Of a stretch of DNA of 42,058 nucleotides, positions 15,509 to 24,162 are shown in pieces. Each line of letters starts with the position of its first letter. The stretch's first letter is position 1. The DNA is from Bradyrhizobium uaiense (GTDB lineage: Bacteria; Pseudomonadota; Alphaproteobacteria; Rhizobiales; Xanthobacteraceae): NCBI RefSeq assembly GCF_010811875.1, contig NZ_VKHP01000053.1, positions 1-42,058 on the forward strand. Direction: 5' to 3'. The notes beneath the pieces are model-generated. The model ran no database searches and was not told the origin of the DNA. It was given only the letters and a program-made list of their open reading frames with translations. Position numbers and translations under genes: made by a program.

Positions 15509-15847
15509 TGGAATTCACCGTGAGCCAAATCGATCATGACAGCGTGCCATCGCGCCCCGAGCCTGGCAACCAGTTACCCACCGGGGAAATACGGACGAGC
15601 GCGCAACTATCCAGTTAGGCCGCAGCATGCTTCGCGCGGAGGTTTGAGGGGCTTTGTCGGGTTGTCCTTCGGGTTGTTTGCCGCGTCCGGGAAGCACCTC
15701 GCGGGACAAGTCTCGATGCCGTTTGGCCGATCCACCGTTAGGTGGATTGCCGCGCAACGCGCCGCCAACCGAGAGTCCGTCAAGGACCGGTGTCGTATTC
15801 GACAATGTTGGCGAGCGGCCGCCGCGCGCAATATCAGAGGATTCGAC
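15509..15847. other. 339-base gap between the divergent peptidase and GGT genes
   Basis: No gene supported. An open frame upstream of the GGT start runs through it but carries no homology and no ribosome binding site. It contains a hairpin ATCCACC, loop GTTA, GGTGGAT (15730-15747) that recurs in similar form at 17611-17628. Confidence 0.6.
15730..15747. repeat. Small palindrome, copy 1
   Basis: ATCCACC and GGTGGAT around GTTA. The same arms occur at 17611-17628 with a different centre, flanking the GGT gene on both sides. Probably a dispersed intergenic repeat. Confidence 0.5.
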
Positions 15848-17425
15848 ATGCGTGATTTCATGGCCATCGGCCGCTCGGTGGCGGTTGCCGAGCGTGGTAT
15901 GGCCGCAACCTCGCACCCGCAGGCGACGCTCGCCGCGGTCGAGATGCTGAAGGCCGGTGGCAATGCCGTCGACGCCGCGGTGGCGGCGGTCGCGGTGCAG
16001 GGCGTGGTCGAGCCGCAGATGACCGGGATCGGCGGCGACTGCTTTGCGCTGTATTCGCCTCACGCCGGTGAGCCGATCGCGCTGAACGGCTCGGGCCGTA
16101 CGCCGGCCGCGACCGATACCGAGAAATTTTCAGCCGGCGGCGCGCGCGACATTCCGCCGACCGCGCCGGAGGCGGTGACTGTGCCCGGAGCGATCGACGC
16201 GTGGTGCCGGCTGGTCGCCGATCACGGCAGCAGGTCGCTGGAGGAGATTTTCCGACCGGCGATCGCGGCAGCCGAGCAGGGCTTTTGCGTAACGCCGCGC
16301 GTCGCCGAGGACTGGCGCCGCTTCCGGGCCCGGATCGAGATCGATCCCAATGCGGCGGCGCAGTTCCTTCCAGGCGGCAAGGCGCCCGACGTCGGCGACA
16401 TCCGGACCCAACCTGCGCTTGGCCGCACCCTTCGCCGGATCGCGCAGCACGGACGCGAGGCGTTTTATGCGGGCGAGGCCGCCGATGAGATGGTGGACGT
16501 CCTGCGCGCCCTGGGCGGAGCCCACAGCACCGACGATTTCGCGGCGCAGAGCTCGGATTACGTGCGGCCGATCTCGGCGCGTTACCATGATCACGACGTG
16601 GTCGAGTGTCCGCCGAACGGGCAGGGTCTGGCCGCGCTGATGATCCTGCGGACGCTGGCAGGCTTCGATGTCGCAGCACTCGCGCAGGCCGATCGGATCC
16701 ATCTGCTGGCCGAAGCGACCAAGGCCGCTTACCGCGCGCGCGACGCCTTCTTCTGCGATCCAACGACCAGCAAGGTCGATCCGGCTGCATTTCTGGCCGA
16801 AGACTATATCGGCAGGATCCGCAGCAAGATCGACATGGGCCGCGCCTCCGCACCCGCGGCCTGGGACGATATCGAGCACCGCGACACCGTCTATGTCACG
16901 GTGGTCGACCGTGACCTCAACGCCGTCTCGCTGATCAACTCGTTGTTCTATCCGTTCGGTAGCGGCATCTATGCGCCGAAGTCGGGCATCCTGTTGCACA
17001 ACCGCGGCTGGAGCTTCCGTGCCAGGCCCGGACATCCGAATTCGCTCGGGCCGCGCAAGCGCCCGATGCACACGATCATTCCGGGCCTGCTGCGCAAGGA
17101 CGGCAGGACCGTGATGTCGTTCGGCGTGATGGGCGGACATTACCAGGCCGCGGGCCATGCCAATCTGATCTCGAACATCTTCGATTTGAAGATGGACATC
17201 CAGGCCGCGGCGGAGGCGCCGCGCTCCTTTGCCTTCGATAGCGCGCTGTCGCTGGAGACGACGATATCGCCTGATATCCGCGACGAGCTGCGCGCCCGCG
17301 GTCACGAGGCCCGCTTCTCCGAAGAGCCGATCGGCGGCTGCCAGGCGATCCGCATCGACCATGCGCGCGGCGTCCTGTTCGGTGCCTCCGACCACCGCAA
17401 GGACGGGTTGGCATTGGGTTTTTGA
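15848..17425 (+). CDS. ggt: Gamma-glutamyltransferase family protein
   Basis: A 525-residue Ntn-hydrolase of the gamma-glutamyltransferase family, which cleaves gamma-glutamyl amide bonds. The N-terminal half has GGNAVDAAVAAVAVQGVVEP and GIGGDCFALY. The precursor would cut itself before Thr347 (RDTVYVTVVD), the family's catalytic threonine, and VMGGHYQAAGHANLISN follows near the end. There is no signal peptide, so this is probably a cytosolic form like Bacillus YwrD and not a periplasmic glutathione-degrading enzyme. The start ATG has AGAGGA six bases upstream. It shares strand with the amidohydrolase operon but is 319 bases away. Other gamma-glutamyl amides are possible substrates. Confidence 0.85.
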   Translation: MRDFMAIGRSVAVAERGMAATSHPQATLAAVEMLKAGGNAVDAAVAAVAVQGVVEPQMTGIGGDCFALYSPHAGEPIALNGSGRTPAATDTEKFSAGGARDIPPTAPEAVTVPGAIDAWCRLVADHGSRSLEEIFRPAIAAAEQGFCVTPRVAEDWRRFRARIEIDPNAAAQFLPGGKAPDVGDIRTQPALGRTLRRIAQHGREAFYAGEAADEMVDVLRALGGAHSTDDFAAQSSDYVRPISARYHDHDVVECPPNGQGLAALMILRTLAGFDVAALAQADRIHLLAEATKAAYRARDAFFCDPTTSKVDPAAFLAEDYIGRIRSKIDMGRASAPAAWDDIEHRDTVYVTVVDRDLNAVSLINSLFYPFGSGIYAPKSGILLHNRGWSFRARPGHPNSLGPRKRPMHTIIPGLLRKDGRTVMSFGVMGGHYQAAGHANLISNIFDLKMDIQAAAEAPRSFAFDSALSLETTISPDIRDELRARGHEARFSEEPIGGCQAIRIDHARGVLFGASDHRKDGLALGF

Positions 17426-17744
17426 AGCGCCTCGCGAAACTTCGGATTAATAGAATTAAATCGCTGATTTGCCCGACTTGTCAAGTCGCCATGTCGAATG
17501 CCGGCACGCCGCCGGCTACTTTGCATGGGGTTGTTTTCGATATTTTGCAGTGCGCCCTGCGGAGGCAGGCAATGCGCAAAAGCCCTGCGCTTGCGGGGAG
17601 GCGGCGAAGCATCCACCGGACGGTGGATTGTTCCAAAAGCCGACATGCCGAACGTTTGGCGTCACGCTGGTGTCGTGCGCGGTTCGGCCGCCGTGCACCG
17701 CACAGTGATCGCTCCGGACTTTCCCAATCGAGAAGTTGACCCGT
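17426..17744. other. 319-base gap with dispersed-repeat-like sequence
   Basis: No gene supported. It has the hairpin GCCGGC, ACGCC, GCCGGC (17500-17516), the palindromic GACTTGTCAAGTC (17475-17487) and ATCCACCG, GA, CGGTGGAT (17611-17628). The composition resembles intergenic repeats I recall from Bradyrhizobium. The promoter of the amidohydrolase operon must lie at its right end, but no clear hexamers are visible. Confidence 0.5.
17611..17628. repeat. Small palindrome, copy 2
   Basis: ATCCACCG (17611-17618), GA, CGGTGGAT (17621-17628). Same arms as the palindrome at 15730-15747. Confidence 0.5.
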
Positions 17745-19412
17745 ATGAACAGGACATTCGCCGACACGGTCTTCCGGAACGGTCGGATCTACACGTCGAA
17801 CCGGGCGCAGCCCTGGGCGGCGTGCGCGGCGGTCAAAGCCGGCCGGTTCATCGCTGTCGGCGAGGAGCACGACGTCGCGTCGCTCATCGGCGAGGAGACT
17901 GCGACCGTCGACCTCGGTGGACGAATGGCGATGCCGGGGATCGTCGACATCCACAATCACATCATGATGGGCGGGCAGGCCGATCTCTACGAGCTGCGCT
18001 TCTCCAACACCGACAGCGTGCCGAGGATCGCCGAGACCCTGCACAAGGCCGCATCTGCGGCTAAGCCCGGCGCCTGGATCGTCGGCGGGCAGTTCGGCAA
18101 CAATCTGCTGAACGAGATGAACACCGCAGAGTCCTGCGCGCTGCTGGATGCGGCGTGCCTTGGACATCCCGTCGTGCTGCGCGACGACAGCTATCATAAT
18201 CGCTGGGCGAGCTCGGCGGCGCTGCGGCTGGCCGGCGTGCAGGCCGACACTCCGGACCCGACCGACGGCGAGATCGGCCGCGACCTCAAGACCGGGACGC
18301 TGACCGGGATCATGATCGAGGCCGCCTCGGGCCTGGTGGAGCGGGCGCTCGCGGCCTCCGGTCACTACACGGCCGAGATGGACCGCGCCGCGGTGGCCCG
18401 CTCGATCTCGGTGCTGAATGCCTATGGCGTCACCGCCTTCATCGACGCCGCCAGCATGCAGCCGATCATGGCGGCGCTGAAGGGGCTCGACGACCGCGGC
18501 GAGCTGACCGCCTGGGCGGTCTGTGCGATGCCGGTGGTCGAGCCGGGCTTCATGTTCGGCAAGGCCGGCGAGGAGCTGTTTGCGCTGCGCGAAGACTATC
18601 GCGGGGCTCATGTGAAGCCGGACTATGTGAAGGTGTTCCTCGACGGTGTGCCGGGCGCCAAGACCGCGGCCTTCCACGAGCCGTATGTCGCCGATCCCGT
18701 GCGCGGCTGCTGCTTCCGCGGCGCGACCATGCTGACGGTGCCGGACCTGATCCGCTGGCTCGGGCGCTGCGAGAAGCTTGGCTTGGCCGCGAAGATCCAT
18801 TGCGCGGGAGATGCCGCGGTCAGCCAGGCGCTCGACGCCATCGACGTCGTGCGCAGCTTCAACGGCCCGACGCATCTGGTGCACCAGATCGCGCATGCGA
18901 GCTACATCGCGCCCGACGACATCAAGCGCTTCGCCGAACTCGGCGTCGCGGCCGATCTGTCACCGATCATCTGGTATCCGACCGTCTTCCTCGAGGCGCA
19001 CAAGGCGGCGATGGGCGAGGAGCGCGCGCAGCGCTTCTGGCCGAACAAGGATTTGAAGCAGGCCGGCGCGCTGATGGCCGGCGGCTCGGACTGGCCGGTG
19101 ATTCCGATCCCCGATCCCTGGCAGGGCATCGAGGGCATGGTGACCAGGCAAAATCCCACCGGCGATTTTCCCGGCAAATCGCTGTGGGCCGAGCAGGCGC
19201 TCGATCTCGCCACCGTAATCGACATCTACACCATCGACGCCGCGCGTGCGGCGGGGCTCGGCCAATCCATCGGCTCGATCGAGGTCGGCAAATCGGCCGA
19301 TCTGATCGTGCTCGACCAGATGATCTTCGACATCCCGCAGGATCAGCTTGCCGATACGCGGGTCGAGATGACCTTCTTCGAGGGCCGCAAGGTCTACGAG
19401 CGGGGCGCGTGA
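17745..19412 (+). CDS. YtcJ-like metal-dependent amidohydrolase
   Basis: A 555-residue member of the amidohydrolase superfamily (YtcJ/amidohydrolase 3 type). The metal-site motif DIHNH (His70, His72) sits after a small N-terminal beta domain. Further on are VKVFLDGVPG with a possible bridging Lys, KIHCAGDAA, HLVHQ and GGSDWPV with the final Asp. Such enzymes hydrolyse cyclic or linear amides and similar C-N bonds. The substrate is not predictable. I prefer ATG 17745 (GAGAAG site nine bases upstream) to an in-frame TTG at 17736. Its stop overlaps the start of the metallochaperone gene by one base, so the two are probably translated together, suggesting that the chaperone serves this enzyme or the copper amine oxidase. 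Confidence 0.87.
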   Translation: MNRTFADTVFRNGRIYTSNRAQPWAACAAVKAGRFIAVGEEHDVASLIGEETATVDLGGRMAMPGIVDIHNHIMMGGQADLYELRFSNTDSVPRIAETLHKAASAAKPGAWIVGGQFGNNLLNEMNTAESCALLDAACLGHPVVLRDDSYHNRWASSAALRLAGVQADTPDPTDGEIGRDLKTGTLTGIMIEAASGLVERALAASGHYTAEMDRAAVARSISVLNAYGVTAFIDAASMQPIMAALKGLDDRGELTAWAVCAMPVVEPGFMFGKAGEELFALREDYRGAHVKPDYVKVFLDGVPGAKTAAFHEPYVADPVRGCCFRGATMLTVPDLIRWLGRCEKLGLAAKIHCAGDAAVSQALDAIDVVRSFNGPTHLVHQIAHASYIAPDDIKRFAELGVAADLSPIIWYPTVFLEAHKAAMGEERAQRFWPNKDLKQAGALMAGGSDWPVIPIPDPWQGIEGMVTRQNPTGDFPGKSLWAEQALDLATVIDIYTIDAARAAGLGQSIGSIEVGKSADLIVLDQMIFDIPQDQLADTRVEMTFFEGRKVYERGA

Positions 19413-20500
19413 TGGCAGCGGTGGACCAGATCCCGGTCACGGTGCTCACCGGCTTTCTCGGCAGCGGCAAGACCACGGTGCTGAACCATTTGCTGCGCCA
19501 GCCGGAGCTTAACGGCGTCGTCGCCATCATCAACGAGTTCGGCGAGGTGGCGCTCGATCATCTCCTGGTCGAGAGCAGCGAGGATCGCCTGGCGCTGCTC
19601 GACAATGGCTGCATCTGCTGCTCGGTGCGCGAAGACCTGATCGAGACGCTGGCTGACCTTGCGTCACGCCGTGCGGCAGGGACGATCCCGCCGTTCCACC
19701 GCGTGCTGGTCGAGACCACCGGGCTCGCCGATCCCGTGCCGGTGCTGCACACGCTGATGACGGCGCCCGATGTCGCCGGCCGTTACCGGATCGACGGTGT
19801 GGTCGCGACCGTCGATGCCGTCAACGGCGCGCGTACCCTCGAGGCCCACGTTGAGGCGGTCAGGCAGGTCGCGGTCGCTGACCGGCTGCTCGTGACCAAG
19901 ACCGATCTTGCCGCCGATGATGAACTGTCACGGCTCGATGCCCAGCTTGCGGCGATCAATCCGGTCGCGGCTCGCCATCACGTCCGGGATGGGATCGTCG
20001 ATCCGGCCAGAGTCCTTGATGCCGGGCTGTTTGATCCGTCGGCGCGGTCAGCCGATGTCGTGCGCTGGTTCGATCTGGCAGCGCAGGCCGCGAATGCGCC
20101 GCACCATCATGTGGAGCACCATTGCGACGACGAGAATTGCGGCCATCACGGCCACCACGCGCACAACACGGACGTGTCGTCCTACAGCCTGATCATCGAC
20201 GAGCCGATCCAGCGTGACGCGTTCGCGCGCTGGCTCGACTATGTCGCAGCGCTCAAAGGTGAAGACCTGCTGCGCTTCAAGGCGATCGTGCATGTCGCCG
20301 AGCAACCCGATGCGCCCATGGTGGTGCATGGCGTGCAGCACGTGTTCCATCCGCCGATCACGCTTGCCGGCTGGCCGTCGGCGGACCGGCGCTCGCGTCT
20401 GGTCTTCATCGTGCGCGGCATCCCGCGCCAGATCATCGAGAACACCTTGTGCAAATTTGCCGCGGTGAGCCGTGACGCGATTCAACGATCCGCGGCTTAG
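19412..20500 (+). CDS. G3E/COG0523 GTP-binding metallochaperone
   Basis: A 362-residue CobW/YjiA-type GTPase. Features are the P-loop GFLGSGKTT (14-22), the metal site CICC (67-70), ETTGLADP (101-108), TKTD (162-165), a His-rich loop of about 20 residues (231-251) with two Cys, and a C-terminal CobW_C domain. These proteins insert or deliver metal, mostly zinc or cobalt, to client enzymes. The His-rich loop is a likely metal reservoir. It starts on the last base of the amidohydrolase stop codon, unlike the usual stand-alone or zinc-regulon setting, which points to a dedicated client in this operon. The frame is open far upstream, but homology begins at MAAVDQIPVTVLTGF. Confidence 0.88.
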   Translation: MAAVDQIPVTVLTGFLGSGKTTVLNHLLRQPELNGVVAIINEFGEVALDHLLVESSEDRLALLDNGCICCSVREDLIETLADLASRRAAGTIPPFHRVLVETTGLADPVPVLHTLMTAPDVAGRYRIDGVVATVDAVNGARTLEAHVEAVRQVAVADRLLVTKTDLAADDELSRLDAQLAAINPVAARHHVRDGIVDPARVLDAGLFDPSARSADVVRWFDLAAQAANAPHHHVEHHCDDENCGHHGHHAHNTDVSSYSLIIDEPIQRDAFARWLDYVAALKGEDLLRFKAIVHVAEQPDAPMVVHGVQHVFHPPITLAGWPSADRRSRLVFIVRGIPRQIIENTLCKFAAVSRDAIQRSAA

Positions 20501-20539
20501 GCGGGATTCACTTCAGATAATTGTTTCAGGGAGAGGGAC

Positions 20540-21856
20540 ATGACTGAGAATTCCAAGACGAACCTTTCGTCCGGCCGGCTCGACCGGCGCACGCTGCTGA
20601 AGGCGGCCGGTGCTACCGGCCTCGCTTCGGCGATCAATGTGCCGCTGGTCAACGTCGCACGGGCCGCGGGCAACACCATCAAGATCGGTTGGGTCGGTTG
20701 TCTCTCCGGCGTCCGCGCGCCGTTTGCCGAGCCCGACACCTGGATCCATGAACGCATCAAGGCCCGGCTCAAGGATGGCCTGAAGATCGGCGGCAAGACC
20801 TGGCAGGTCGAGTTCGTCTTCAAGGACAATCAGTCCGATCCGAACCGCTCGTCGGTGGTGGCGAGCGAGCTGGTGCTGCGGGAGAAATGCGACCTGATCC
20901 TGATCGAGGACGGTGACGCGCAGGCCCCGGTGCAGGAGCTCGCCGATGCCCGCGGCATCCCGTCGATCTCGACCATGGTGCCGTGGCAAGGCTGGATGTT
21001 CCCGCGCAAGTCGACGCCCGACAAGGGGTTCCCCTACAGCTATCACTTCTTCTGGGGCGCCGACGACGTCGTGAAGAATTTCATGGGCATGTGGCAGTCG
21101 GTCGAGACCAACAAGAAGGTCGGCACGCTCTACATCGACAATCCCGCCGGCCAGGCGTTCTCCGATCCGAAGGTCGGTCTACCCGGCGGCATTGCGGGGG
21201 CCGGCTATCAGGAATTCTCCGCCGGAAAATTCCAGATCGCAACCGACGACTTCACCAACCAGGTTTCGTCGTTCAAGAGCAACGGCGTCGACATCGTCTC
21301 CGGCTTCACCTACGGCAATCATTGGGTGACGCTGTGGAACCAGGCGGCGCAGGCCGGCTTCAAGCCGCAGATCTGCACCGTTGCGGCGGCCTTCCTGTTC
21401 CCGAGCGCGGTGAACGCGCTCGGCGATCGCGGCGACGGCATGTCGACCGAGGTGTGGTGGACGCCGGCCTATCCGTTCAAGTCGTCGCTGACCGGACAGA
21501 GCGCTGCAGAGCTCGCCGCGGAATGGGAGAAGACCACCGGCAAGCAATGGACCCAGCCGATCGGCTACGCGCATGCCTTGTGGGAGGTTGCGCTCGCCGC
21601 GTTGCAGAACAGCGACCCGAAGGACAAGAACTCGCTGCGCGATGCGATCGCCGGCCTCGACATGGAGACCGTGGTCGGACCGGTCAAGTTCAAGGGAACG
21701 CCGATCAAGAACGTCGCGGTGACCTCGTTGTCGGGCGGGCAATGGCGCAAGACCAAGGGTGGCAAGTCGAAGTACGAGCTGCTGATCGTGCACAACGGCA
21801 CCGCGCCGTTCATCCCGAAGCAGGCCGATCTCCAGCTGCTCTCCAAGCTGGCCTGA
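20540..21856 (+). CDS. Tat-exported ABC substrate-binding protein
   Basis: A 438-residue LIV/urea-type binding protein. The leader has a twin-arginine motif (DRRTLLKAAG, Arg16-Arg17) and a hydrophobic stretch ending in ARA near residue 43, so it may be exported folded. The mature part begins NTIKIGWVGCLSGVRAPFAEP. Tat export is seen in some binding proteins of this family. GGGAGAGGGAC gives a very strong ribosome binding site. It heads the second importer, 39 bases after the metallochaperone. The ligand is unknown; the operon suggests a nitrogenous amide or amine. Confidence 0.87.
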   Translation: MTENSKTNLSSGRLDRRTLLKAAGATGLASAINVPLVNVARAAGNTIKIGWVGCLSGVRAPFAEPDTWIHERIKARLKDGLKIGGKTWQVEFVFKDNQSDPNRSSVVASELVLREKCDLILIEDGDAQAPVQELADARGIPSISTMVPWQGWMFPRKSTPDKGFPYSYHFFWGADDVVKNFMGMWQSVETNKKVGTLYIDNPAGQAFSDPKVGLPGGIAGAGYQEFSAGKFQIATDDFTNQVSSFKSNGVDIVSGFTYGNHWVTLWNQAAQAGFKPQICTVAAAFLFPSAVNALGDRGDGMSTEVWWTPAYPFKSSLTGQSAAELAAEWEKTTGKQWTQPIGYAHALWEVALAALQNSDPKDKNSLRDAIAGLDMETVVGPVKFKGTPIKNVAVTSLSGGQWRKTKGGKSKYELLIVHNGTAPFIPKQADLQLLSKLA

Positions 21857-21857
21857 G

Positions 21858-22589
21858 ATGGCACCGCTTCTGCGCGTCAGCGGGCTCTCGAAGCGTTTCG
21901 GCGAGATCGTGGTCGCCGACAACGTCAGCTTCGAGCTGGCGCGCGGCGAATGCCTCGGCGTGATCGGCCCGAACGGCGCCGGCAAGAGCTCGCTGTTGAA
22001 CCTGATCGTCGGCCTGCTCACGGCCCACGGCGGTTCGATCATGCTCGACGACAAGGAGATATCAGGGCTGCCGCCGCATCGCCGGGCGCGGATGGGGCTC
22101 GGGCGGGCGTTCCAGATCCCGCAGCCGTTTCCGCATCTCTCGGTCTATGAGAACGCGCTGGTCGCGGCGTCCTACGGCGCAGGCCTCTATGGCGAAGCGG
22201 CGTCGAGCTGGACCATGGAGGTGCTGCAGCGGACCGGGCTCGACGGCAAGGCGGACAAGCTCGCGGGCGCCCTGCCGCTGATCGACCGCAAGCGGCTGGA
22301 ATTCGCCAAGGCGCTGGCCTCGAAGCCCGAGCTGATCCTGCTCGACGAGATCGCGGCCGGTCTGACCGAGCCCGAGGTCGAGCGCCTCGTTGCGATCATC
22401 AAGTCGGTGAAAACGGACCACGCCATGATCTGGATCGAGCACATTCCGCACGCGCTGCGCGCGGTCTCGGATCGCATCCTGGTGCTCGATTTCGGCCGCA
22501 AGGTGTTGGAGGGACCGCCGGCTGAGGTGATGGACAGCGCGGTGGTGCGCGAAATCTATATGGGATTGAAGGCCGATGGCGTTGCTTGA
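21858..22589 (+). CDS. livG: ABC importer ATPase, LivG type, atypical signature
   Basis: A 243-residue ATPase, start two bases after the binding-protein stop. Walker A is GPNGAGKSS and Walker B is LILLDEIAAGL, with the switch histidine in WIEHIPHA. Where the LSGGQ signature should be, the sequence reads LPLIDRKRLEFAKAL, so no GGQ is present. This is a degenerate signature that I recall from a subset of LivG proteins. Such dimers keep one consensus and one degenerate ATP site when paired with a normal LivF. The end overlaps the next ATPase gene by 14 bases. Confidence 0.88.
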   Translation: MAPLLRVSGLSKRFGEIVVADNVSFELARGECLGVIGPNGAGKSSLLNLIVGLLTAHGGSIMLDDKEISGLPPHRRARMGLGRAFQIPQPFPHLSVYENALVAASYGAGLYGEAASSWTMEVLQRTGLDGKADKLAGALPLIDRKRLEFAKALASKPELILLDEIAAGLTEPEVERLVAIIKSVKTDHAMIWIEHIPHALRAVSDRILVLDFGRKVLEGPPAEVMDSAVVREIYMGLKADGVA

Positions 22590-23274
22590 TGTGAACGGCC
22601 TGCAGATCTTCTACGGCGATCTCCAGGCCGTGTTCGACATGAACTTCACCGTCGCGGACGGCGAGGCGGTGGCGCTGGTCGGTGCCAACGGGGCCGGCAA
22701 GTCGACCTTCCTGAAGGCGCTGGTCGGGCTCAACGAGGAGCGGCGTGGGGCGGTGCATTTCGACGGCGTGGACATCTCGCAGATGCCGGCGGAGGACGTC
22801 TCGCGGCTCGGGCTCATCATGGTGCCCGAGGGGCGGTTGCTGTTCGACTCACTGTCCATCGAGGAGAACCTGCTGATGGGCAGCGTCAACCGGCGCAAGG
22901 GCAGCTGGACCTTGCGGCGGGTGTTCGACCTGTTCCCGATCCTGGAAGAGCGGCGGCGGATGTTTCCCGGGCAGCTCTCCGGCGGCCAGCAGCAGATGGC
23001 GGCGATCGGCCGCGCGCTGATGTCGAACCCGCGGTTGCTGCTGTGCGACGAGATCTCGCTCGGCCTCGCGCCGGTCGTCGTCGAGCAGATCTATCGCTCC
23101 TTTGCCGACATCCGCCGCGAGGGCACCGCCGTCGTGCTGGTCGAGCAGGACGTCAAGCGGGCGCTCGCGACGTCGGAGCGGATCTATTGCCTGTTGAAGG
23201 GGCGGGTGTCGCTGACCGGCCCGGCGCAAGGCTTGCAGCCGGAACAGCTGACGCACGCTTATTTCGGAAACTAG
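22576..23274 (+). CDS. livF: ABC importer ATPase, LivF type
   Basis: A 232-residue ATPase with canonical GANGAGKST Walker A, LSGGQQQM signature and LLLCDEISLGLAP Walker B. It overlaps the upstream LivG-type gene by 14 bases. Its intact signature complements the degenerate one of its partner. Confidence 0.9.
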   Translation: MALLDVNGLQIFYGDLQAVFDMNFTVADGEAVALVGANGAGKSTFLKALVGLNEERRGAVHFDGVDISQMPAEDVSRLGLIMVPEGRLLFDSLSIEENLLMGSVNRRKGSWTLRRVFDLFPILEERRRMFPGQLSGGQQQMAAIGRALMSNPRLLLCDEISLGLAPVVVEQIYRSFADIRREGTAVVLVEQDVKRALATSERIYCLLKGRVSLTGPAQGLQPEQLTHAYFGN

Positions 23275-23290
23275 CCAGGATTGGCATGAC

Positions 23291-24157
23291 ATGATCTGGG
23301 TTGAGACATTGATCAACGGAGCCCTGCTGGGTGGGCTCTACGGCCTGCTCGGCATCGGGCTCGCTCTGGTGTTCGGCGTGATGCGCGTCGTCAACATCGC
23401 CCATGGCGAGTTCATGGTGCTGAGCGCGTTCTGCGCCGTGCTGCTTTCCAATATGTTTCCGCAGGTCTCGCCGCTGTTGATGCTGGTCCCGGTGATCGCG
23501 CTGTCGTTCGCGGTCGGCTGGCTGTACCAAGCGCTTATCGTCAACCGCGTGGTGACGTCGCCCGATCCGCTGTCGCCGTTGCTTTTGACCTTCGGCGTCT
23601 CGGTGATCCTGCGCAACGTCATGGTCGAGATCTTCGGCGCTGACGTGCGCAGCCTCCAGGTCGGCGAGCTGTCGCGCGCCAGCCTCGAGGTTGCCGGCCT
23701 CAATATCGGCATTATGCCGTTGCTCACGCTGGTGCTGGCGGCACTGCTGTTCATGGCGCTGCAGCTCGTGCTGCGCCGCACCGAATTCGGGCGGATCGTG
23801 CGCGCCACTGCCGACCGCCGCGACATCGTCCGGCTGTCCGGGGTCAAGCCGGACCGCGTCTATAATTACGTCATGGGCCTGTCGCTCGCACTCGGCGCGA
23901 TCGGCGGCGTGCTGCTTGCGGTGCGGTCGAGCTTCACGCCGTTCTCGGGTGCCGAGCGGCTGTTGATCGCCTTCGAGGTCGTCGTGCTCGGCGGGCTCGG
24001 CTCGTTCTGGGGCGCGCTGCTCGGCGGCATCGCGCTCGGCATGGCGCAGCTGATCGGGCTGAAGATCGACCCGAATGCAGGGCTGCTCTATGCGCATCTC
24101 TTGTTCTTCATCATGCTGCTGATCCGCCCGTCGGGTCTCGTGTCGAGCAGGGTGTGA
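23291..24157 (+). CDS. livH: ABC importer permease, LivH type
   Basis: A 288-residue inner-membrane protein with GIGLALVFGVMRVVNIAHGEF, the coupling-loop region FGRIVRATADRRDIVRLSGV and GGLGSFWGALLGG, all typical of LivH. AGGA lies nine bases before the ATG. The end overlaps a possible GTG start of the next gene. Confidence 0.9.
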   Translation: MIWVETLINGALLGGLYGLLGIGLALVFGVMRVVNIAHGEFMVLSAFCAVLLSNMFPQVSPLLMLVPVIALSFAVGWLYQALIVNRVVTSPDPLSPLLLTFGVSVILRNVMVEIFGADVRSLQVGELSRASLEVAGLNIGIMPLLTLVLAALLFMALQLVLRRTEFGRIVRATADRRDIVRLSGVKPDRVYNYVMGLSLALGAIGGVLLAVRSSFTPFSGAERLLIAFEVVVLGGLGSFWGALLGGIALGMAQLIGLKIDPNAGLLYAHLLFFIMLLIRPSGLVSSRV

Positions 24158-24162
24158 CGCCG

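Noticed and set aside
15536..15847. N-terminal extension of the gamma-glutamyltransferase
   Set aside because: The extra 104 codons have no homology, contain a repeat hairpin and lack a ribosome binding site. ATG 15848 has AGAGGA at good distance.
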